Shown one piece after another: positions 5,144-9,983 of a stretch of DNA of 9,983 nucleotides; position 1 is the first letter of the stretch; each line of letters begins with the position of its first letter. This DNA is from JABCPO02 sp963546185 (GTDB lineage: Bacteria > Bacillota > Clostridia > TANB77 > CAG-508), in assembly GCA_963546185.1 (NCBI GenBank), contig CAUULU010000038.1, positions 1 through 9,983 on the forward strand. The letters run 5' to 3'. A model generated the notes under the pieces. The model was not told where the DNA came from and did not search any database. It saw only the letters and a program-made list of their open reading frames with translations. The position numbers were made by a program, and so were the translations under genes.

Positions 5144-8100
5144 TTATTTTCTTCTACTTCTTCTTGTTATCCTTCTTAACTTATTTTGATATATATACAT
5201 TATTCCACCTAATATTGATATTACAAATATTCCTATTACTACTTTAAAATTACTTTCCCCAGATCTTGGTAAATTTTCATTAACTTTTGGCACAACAGTT
5301 CCATTATTATTTGCAGCACCGTTATTACCATTTATACCTGTAAGTCCAATCCCTCTTCCTGGTTGGTTATTATTGTTAGTTCCTGGAACATTATTACTAT
5401 TAAATATATTAGTTGAATTATTATTTGGATCTCCTGTTAATACTCTTCCATTATATATATATTGGTTACTAGTTCCTCCAGAATTATTTCCATTTGCTCC
5501 ATTATTTCCCGAATTATTAGCATTTGGATTAGAAATATTGTTTCCATTTGGTTGGTATCTTCCACTATTGTTTCCTGAATTATTTCCAGAATTATTGTTT
5601 CCACCATTTCCGTTTCCATTATTATTATTTCCCGGATTATTGTTATTATTATCACCACTATTATTATTGTTTTGTGTTTCTTTTCTAAGCCATTTAGCCT
5701 TATACTTAATAACCTTTCCTGTAGCCACTTGCCAATCTGGTTCCCATGCAACAAATTGATATCCATCCTTGTTTGGTTGTACATATGTTAAGAATAATGT
5801 TCCATTTTCAACTTCAAAAGTCACTGGATATCTCCATTTTCCTCCATCTAAATCAAATACTATTCTTGTTCTTCCTTTTGTAACTGTACTTTCGTCATAA
5901 TCTGATTGTGATACATTATCATATTTTGGATCAAATATTTTTAAGTTTTCTGGTAAATTTGGGAACATTGTATGTCCTGTTCCATTATCGCCCGAATTAT
6001 CACCATTATTTCCTGAATTATTGTTTCCTCCTGGATTATTTCCACCATTTCCGTTTCCATTACCATTATTGTTTCCATTATTTTTATTTTCATTATCTCC
6101 ATTATTAGGATGTTCTTGCTTATTACCAGTATCATCTTTCTTTATCCAGTTTGCCTTATATGTAGTATCTGAATATATTGGTAATAATACATTTGGTGTC
6201 CATCCATTAAATGTATATCCTTTTCTTTCTGGGCTTCTTAAAGGAGCATTTGGTGTTGTTCCAGCATCTATAACTGTATTTTCATTATAATTTGAATCAG
6301 CTTCTGGAGCACTAAATATTGCTCTTACTTTTTCTCTTTCCCATAATGCTTTTATTTCTGTATTATTGTTTAATTGCTCATTTTCTGATACTGACCATCC
6401 CTTAAACTTATAACCTAATTTCGTTGGTACTGTTGCTCTTATTCTACTTAATTCAGATGAATTTGCAGAATCAGAAAGTCTTGTACCTTGTTGTATATAC
6501 ATTTTTTCTCCATTTTGCATTAAAGGACTTTTTCCTCCATCCAAATTAACTGTTAATTCAACAGTATTTGCAGAAGGTCTTGGAATATCTTCTAATATAG
6601 CCTTTATATGCATATTATCTGTTACTACAGTATCTAAACTTGGTGACCATCCTACAAGTCTTTTACCTTCTGGTAAAGTTATCTTATCAGGTCCTAACGG
6701 TTTGTTTCCTGCTATAACAACTTCTGTTCCTATTGTTTCTCTAGTTGGATTTTCTATATAATATGTTACAGTTTTATATTTTAACCATTCTTGATTAACC
6801 ATAAGAGTACTTAAAACTAAATCATCATTAAATACTCTTGATGTTGTTGGAGCTGGCATGAAATATATTTCTATAGCTCTACCATTATCATCTTTAAATT
6901 CTGAAGAATATCCTGGAAATCTAGGTCTATATTTTCCAACTAAATTTCTAATTGTAGTACCAGCTTGTAATTTACCAAAAGTATGCATATATCCTAGATC
7001 TTCATCTATTACTTTTACTGTACCTTTATACTGTTCTTCCCTATACGGTTCATATGTTACAAACTCATCACCATCTTTATTGGATCTTGTTCTTGCCTGT
7101 GTACTTCTTTCTGTTATTACAGTATCCTTATAAAATTCCTGACTCTGTGGGTTTATATCCCATCCCAAAAACCTATATGTCGGTCTTGTTGTTCTTAAGC
7201 CATAATCAGTAGATTCCCCTTCTAAACCACCATAAACATATAATGGGAATTTAGAACCCTTAGGAATATAGAATTCTGCTTTTTGCCATCCAAACCCTTG
7301 GTATCCTTGTGACATTAATTCTAATATATTTTTTCCACTTCTAAATGTTATTTTTACATATTTCCCCTTATTATTATTAAGAAGAGTTTCTCTTTCTTTT
7401 GCTGATGTTGCTGGTGTTATAATCTCTGCATTCATAGGATAATGTGCATATATTACTGCTCTATGTCCAATATTACCTGAGTTTGATTCTACTCCTTCAT
7501 ATGCGAATATAGACTTGTTTGGTGCTGATATATCACTTGTTCTTGTATTATATAGGTTGTTTCTTCCAACTGATATACTTTTACCACCATATGGTGCTGC
7601 ATCTTTTGAAGTATAGTCTGTCATAAATTCTAATGTTGCTTCACCATAATTTTTATCACTTCCTGATGTAACAATCTTATCATATACTAACTTAACTTTA
7701 CCTATTAATGATATCTTATCTTTGTCTATATTATTTTCATCTTTTTGCATAAATAATGAGTCAACACCATATTCTGCTCTGTATAATTCTTTTAGTTTAT
7801 CTTCAAATGTTTTGAAATTATTACTTGATACATCTGCAGTCCATTCTCTAACCCCATTATTTAAGTCAAATACTCCTGTTTCATTACCAAAAGTTGCAGA
7901 TGATACATTTGCTATGTCTGATGTACTTGTTGTATTAGGACTATAATTAGTGTTTGCAAGTCCTGTTAAATAGTATAATGCTCCATATTCTGTATTTCTT
8001 GGTAAACTTGTATGTTGTACTGTATAATCTAGTCCATATGGGTTATTATCTCTTACCATTCTGTCTATATTATAGAAAGCTTGGTAATGTTGTTCTGTCT

Positions 8101-8746
8101 TTAATATCGTATTATTGGGTGCAAATCTTCCATCTGTACCAATCATATATTTAGAAATCCAGAATCCTTTTCTTTGTGTTCCACCTTTTCCAAAAGCTTC
8201 ATGAATTCTAAATCCCTTACTCTTTATAGTTTCATGGTTAGGAACAAATTCTTTTTCCATTTTCCAATATGGTGTTTTGATTGCACTTTCATCAATCATT
8301 GTTTCCATATCTGTTCCAACAAACCCTTTATCAGTATAATACCCCTTTATACTTGTCTGACTTGCATCTGTATAATATGTAATTCTATATGCAAATCTTG
8401 GTATCCAAACCCAATAACTTCCATCTTTAGTCTTAGCATTTGCCATTCTTCCTGCATAATAGTCATACCACTTTTCTGGATTTGTTTGAGGATTTTTAAC
8501 TTCTTTTTCAACTCCATTTTCCCAAGTAATTGCCTTCATATCAGCAAATAGTATAGGAATAGATGGTTCTTTTCTAAACTCATTAATATTAAGTATAGTG
8601 TTTTGCCCTTCTTGTTCTATAGGTGCATTAAACAATCTATTATATCCTTCTATAACCTCAACTGCTCCTCCATTATATAATGTTACAATTATATAACTAA
8701 AAACAAATGTTATTAAAATTAACTTAAGTATTCCTCTTTTAAACAT
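5144..8746 (-). CDS. Large wall-anchored surface protein: lectin/FGE-like N-terminal domain, B-repeats, Asn/Gly linkers, LPRSG anchor
   Basis: A 1200-residue secreted surface protein. The N-terminus (MFKRGILKLILITFVF...) is a signal peptide or anchor. Residues about 100-440 contain WVWIPRFAYRI, KGFWISKYMIG, GVFDLNNGVREWTADV and NIGHRAVIYAHY, an order that recalls the C-type-lectin-like/formylglycine-generating-enzyme fold; this is by motif resemblance only. Listeria-Bacteroides-type repeats (hydrophobic strand, '[N/D]LDGGK', 'GY.F.GW', 'YKA.W') occupy about 725-800, 804-866 and 958-1022, with less clear units between 440 and 725. Two Asn/Gly-rich linkers flank the last repeat. LPRSG (1159-1163), a hydrophobic helix and a basic tail form a sortase sorting signal with Ser in place of Thr. 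I chose the ATG at 8744..8746 because AAAGGAG lies eight bases upstream. It is apparently monocistronic with its own promoter. An adhesive role is plausible beside the T4SS genes; the ligand is unknown. Confidence 0.8.
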   Translation of the reverse strand: MFKRGILKLILITFVFSYIIVTLYNGGAVEVIEGYNRLFNAPIEQEGQNTILNINEFRKEPSIPILFADMKAITWENGVEKEVKNPQTNPEKWYDYYAGRMANAKTKDGSYWVWIPRFAYRITYYTDASQTSIKGYYTDKGFVGTDMETMIDESAIKTPYWKMEKEFVPNHETIKSKGFRIHEAFGKGGTQRKGFWISKYMIGTDGRFAPNNTILKTEQHYQAFYNIDRMVRDNNPYGLDYTVQHTSLPRNTEYGALYYLTGLANTNYSPNTTSTSDIANVSSATFGNETGVFDLNNGVREWTADVSSNNFKTFEDKLKELYRAEYGVDSLFMQKDENNIDKDKISLIGKVKLVYDKIVTSGSDKNYGEATLEFMTDYTSKDAAPYGGKSISVGRNNLYNTRTSDISAPNKSIFAYEGVESNSGNIGHRAVIYAHYPMNAEIITPATSAKERETLLNNNKGKYVKITFRSGKNILELMSQGYQGFGWQKAEFYIPKGSKFPLYVYGGLEGESTDYGLRTTRPTYRFLGWDINPQSQEFYKDTVITERSTQARTRSNKDGDEFVTYEPYREEQYKGTVKVIDEDLGYMHTFGKLQAGTTIRNLVGKYRPRFPGYSSEFKDDNGRAIEIYFMPAPTTSRVFNDDLVLSTLMVNQEWLKYKTVTYYIENPTRETIGTEVVIAGNKPLGPDKITLPEGKRLVGWSPSLDTVVTDNMHIKAILEDIPRPSANTVELTVNLDGGKSPLMQNGEKMYIQQGTRLSDSANSSELSRIRATVPTKLGYKFKGWSVSENEQLNNNTEIKALWEREKVRAIFSAPEADSNYNENTVIDAGTTPNAPLRSPERKGYTFNGWTPNVLLPIYSDTTYKANWIKKDDTGNKQEHPNNGDNENKNNGNNNGNGNGNGGNNPGGNNNSGNNGDNSGDNGTGHTMFPNLPENLKIFDPKYDNVSQSDYDESTVTKGRTRIVFDLDGGKWRYPVTFEVENGTLFLTYVQPNKDGYQFVAWEPDWQVATGKVIKYKAKWLRKETQNNNNSGDNNNNNPGNNNNGNGNGGNNNSGNNSGNNSGRYQPNGNNISNPNANNSGNNGANGNNSGGTSNQYIYNGRVLTGDPNNNSTNIFNSNNVPGTNNNNQPGRGIGLTGINGNNGAANNNGTVVPKVNENLPRSGESNFKVVIGIFVISILGGIMYIYQNKLRRITRRSRRK
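5352..5676 (-). repeat. Asn/Gly-rich low-complexity linker in the surface protein
   Basis: About 110 codons, mostly AAT and GGA/GGT with some TCT/CCT, encoding N, G, S and P. It lies between the last B-repeat and the LPRSG anchor, where it would act as a flexible wall-spanning stalk. Nearly identical short units make it prone to length change by slippage. The long plus-strand frame here is an antisense shadow. Confidence 0.8.
5977..6117 (-). repeat. Second Asn/Gly-rich linker in the surface protein
   Basis: About 47 codons rich in N, G and D between the second and third clear B-repeats. It shares short runs such as NGNGNGG with the distal linker, so recombination between the two could delete the B-repeat between them. 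Confidence 0.75.
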
Positions 8747-8779
8747 CAGACTTTCTCCTTTATACATAATCTCATATTA

Positions 8780-8808
8780 AATATATCACACACCAAGCTC
8801 TTTGTTAA
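8780..8808 (-). promoter_or_regulatory. Probable promoter of the surface-protein gene
   Basis: On the minus strand, TTAACA (8803..8808) and TATATT (8780..8785) are 17 bases apart, about 34 bases before the ATG at 8746. It is weaker than the pilin promoters. The upstream terminator at 8841..8875 indicates independent transcription. Confidence 0.5.
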
Positions 8809-8840
8809 TTTATATTTAATTTTTGTTACATTAGACACAA

Positions 8841-8875
8841 AAAAGACACACATATATTATATATGTGTGTCTTTT
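8841..8875 (-). terminator. Intrinsic terminator of the secreted-protein gene
   Basis: A perfect 16-bp stem (8841..8856 with 8860..8875) with a TTA loop and core GACACACATATA. On the minus strand the stem is followed by T residues (8837..8844 complement). It begins five bases after the TAG at 8880. Confidence 0.8.
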
Positions 8876-8879
8876 GGTC

Positions 8880-9650
8880 CTACTTTAGTGTAGGACCAGG
8901 AATTTTAAATATTGAAATCCAACCACTTCCTGAAAGTTTTTGATTATTAATCAAAGCTAATTCTAGATGTCCTTTTGTATTAGGTAAAACTTCAACAATG
9001 TATTGAATTTCATCTCTTCCTAGTAACATTTCTATTTGTTTAGGTCCTCGTAATTTTTTTATAATTTCAATACCATGTCCAAACATTTTACCTTCACTCT
9101 CACGTGCATAAAAGACACTCATTGGCTCTGTTCTAGATCCAGGTATAATACTTATAAAATAGTATCCCGGTTCTAAATATGCATCAATATCTTTTTTAGG
9201 TTCAAACATTTTTAATGGATTACTATAAATTTCCTCACCAGTAAACTTTGTTATCCCTAAATCAATAGGTTCATATTTACCTGTAGATGGAATAACTCTT
9301 CCTGTTGCTCCTTTATAGGATATCGCTTCAACTTTTTCTTGACCATTTACATTCGGTTTTGTTCCGATTTCTTGAGATGTATCAACTGAATTAGTTCCTT
9401 TTTGTAATTGTGTTTCAGATTGATTTTGTTTTGTAGATTGTTTTTTACTGGATGGTTTTATATTTCCATCCATTACATCATCTACAGTTTTATTAGCCTT
9501 CCGGCTAATATTTGATTGTACGGTGTTCACTACACCATTGATTAAACGATCACCGAAACCTGAAAACCAACCAGCTTGTACTTGTACTTGATTTAAGATT
9601 AGACCTATCATCAAAATTCCCATTTTTTTGTTTTTAATTATCTTTCTCAT
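8880..9650 (-). CDS. Secreted protein of unknown function
   Basis: A 256-residue protein that I do not recognise. It begins with a signal peptide (MRKIIKNKKMGILMIGLILN), probably cut at VQA|GWF near residue 26. It has no lipobox cysteine and no later membrane helix. Residues about 26-60 (GWFSGFGDRLINGVVNTV, then KTVDDVMDG) could form an amphipathic helix. A Lys/Gln/Ser/Thr-rich linker spans about 62-110. A folded, beta-rich domain follows (YEPIDLGITKFTGEEIY, AYLEPGYYFISIIPG, SGSGWISIFKIPG). The start is the ATG at 9648..9650, nine bases after AAGGAG; an in-frame TTG nine bases earlier touches that site and is rejected. Arginine codons include CGA, CGT and one CGG as well as AGA, unlike most of the window, a hint of separate origin. 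It has its own promoter and terminator, so it is a single-gene unit. Confidence 0.75.
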   Translation of the reverse strand: MRKIIKNKKMGILMIGLILNQVQVQAGWFSGFGDRLINGVVNTVQSNISRKANKTVDDVMDGNIKPSSKKQSTKQNQSETQLQKGTNSVDTSQEIGTKPNVNGQEKVEAISYKGATGRVIPSTGKYEPIDLGITKFTGEEIYSNPLKMFEPKKDIDAYLEPGYYFISIIPGSRTEPMSVFYARESEGKMFGHGIEIIKKLRGPKQIEMLLGRDEIQYIVEVLPNTKGHLELALINNQKLSGSGWISIFKIPGPTLK

Positions 9651-9734
9651 GATAATCAACTCCTTTTCTAAAAATAAAATTCTTTATTTAAATATATCTT
9701 TATAAATGATTTACTTCATTTATCTTATGTATAT

Positions 9735-9763
9735 ATAATAACACAATTAATATTTTATGTAAA
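9735..9763 (-). promoter_or_regulatory. Sigma-A promoter of the secreted-protein gene, extended -10
   Basis: On the minus strand, TTTACA (9758..9763) and TATTAT (9735..9740) are 17 bases apart, with TGT directly before the -10 (TGn extended type). The leader is about 80 bases; no hairpin or operator stands out in it. Confidence 0.65.
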
Positions 9764-9792
9764 GCTTTTTTTATAAAAATTTGTATTTTTTT

Positions 9793-9823
9793 AAAAAAGA
9801 ACTCTAAATAAATTAGAGTTCTT
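9793..9823 (-). terminator. Intrinsic terminator of the right-edge gene
   Basis: The arms AAGAACTCTAA (9797..9807) and TTAGAGTTCTT (9813..9823) form an 11-bp stem with a five-base loop. On the minus strand a T-run follows (complement of 9793..9798). It lies 31 bases after the TAG at 9854. Confidence 0.8.
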
Positions 9824-9853
9824 GTTTTAGAAAGTTTTTAAGTATTTTTTAGA

Positions 9854-9983
9854 CTACTTTTGTCTTCTTTTTCTCATTACCATCACTAGTACTACTCCTG
9901 TTGTTAATACTACTGCTATACTTGAAGTTATTAGAAGTGCATTCTTTCTAATGTATTCTAGTGTTCTTGCTTCATTTAAACCT
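9854..9983 (-). CDS. C-terminus of a membrane-anchored (probably surface) protein, partial
   Basis: Only the last 42 residues are visible. They comprise a polar segment (GLNEARTLEYIRKN), a hydrophobic helix of about 20 residues (ALLITSSIAVVLTTGVVLVM) and the basic tail MRKRRQK, ending in TAG at 9854..9856. A helix followed by a short cluster of basic residues at the extreme C-terminus is the tail of a sortase-anchored or single-pass surface protein. The LPxTG-like motif, if present, would be just outside the window or absent. An intrinsic terminator follows 31 bases after the stop. No function can be assigned. Confidence 0.6.
   Translation of the reverse strand, partial: GLNEARTLEYIRKNALLITSSIAVVLTTGVVLVMVMRKRRQK

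Noticed and set aside
5352..6117. Possible CRISPR or tandem-repeat array in the repetitive part of the surface gene
   Set aside because: Units are short codon repeats without spacers of constant length and lie inside an intact reading frame.
5373..6290. Long plus-strand Pro/Leu/Phe-rich frames (5373..5759, 5908..6108, 6021..6290)
   Set aside because: They are antisense to the Asn/Gly-rich codons of the surface protein, have no ribosome binding site, and their composition is the direct complement of AAT/GGA repeats.
7440..8420. Diversity-generating retroelement target, suggested by the lectin-like domain
   Set aside because: No reverse transcriptase, template repeat or adenine-biased variable repeat is visible in the window.
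9651..9659. TTG start nine bases before the chosen start of the secreted-protein gene
   Set aside because: It directly touches the AAGGAG site; the ATG at 9650 has proper spacing.

Overview
The window is very AT-rich, with AGA as the dominant arginine codon, TAA/TAG stops, strong AGGAGG-type ribosome binding sites and a C-terminal LPxTG-like anchor (LPRSG). This points to a low-GC Gram-positive bacterium, most likely an uncultured gut Clostridia or Bacilli lineage; the lineage is an inference from gene content. No integrase, relaxase or RNA gene is visible.

Layout. From 3553 down to the left edge runs a minus-strand type IV secretion (T4SS) operon: a VirB2/TrbC-like pilin (3086..3553), a PrgI/VirB3-like membrane protein (2733..3065), a separate protein resembling the N-terminal domain of VirB4/TraC (1555..2730), and a VirB4-type ATPase (1..1530, cut by the edge). 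A divergent, plus-strand pilin-like gene (3839..4195) has its own promoter and a 16-bp palindrome in its leader. It converges on a two-gene minus-strand unit with two more pilin-like proteins (4625..5014 and 4241..4607) across a shared bidirectional terminator. To the right lie a 1200-residue wall-anchored surface protein (5144..8746), a secreted protein of unknown function (8880..9650) and the C-terminus of another membrane-anchored protein (9854..9983). The likely picture is a Gram-positive conjugation-type machine with four pilin-like subunits beside large surface proteins that could mediate cell contact.

The most striking observation is that two genes, the VirB4 ATPase and the pilin-like gene at 4241..4607, are each broken by a +1 frameshift at an in-frame CGG codon followed by A. 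In both, skipping the first C (C|GGA) restores the conserved reading frame with glycine as the next residue. By my reading CGG occurs only four times in frame in about 3,000 codons: two at the frameshifts, one five codons before a stop, and one in a gene with different arginine codon use. This suggests +1 frameshifting at a rare or poorly decoded CGG codon. A systematic sequencing error at this motif is the main alternative.
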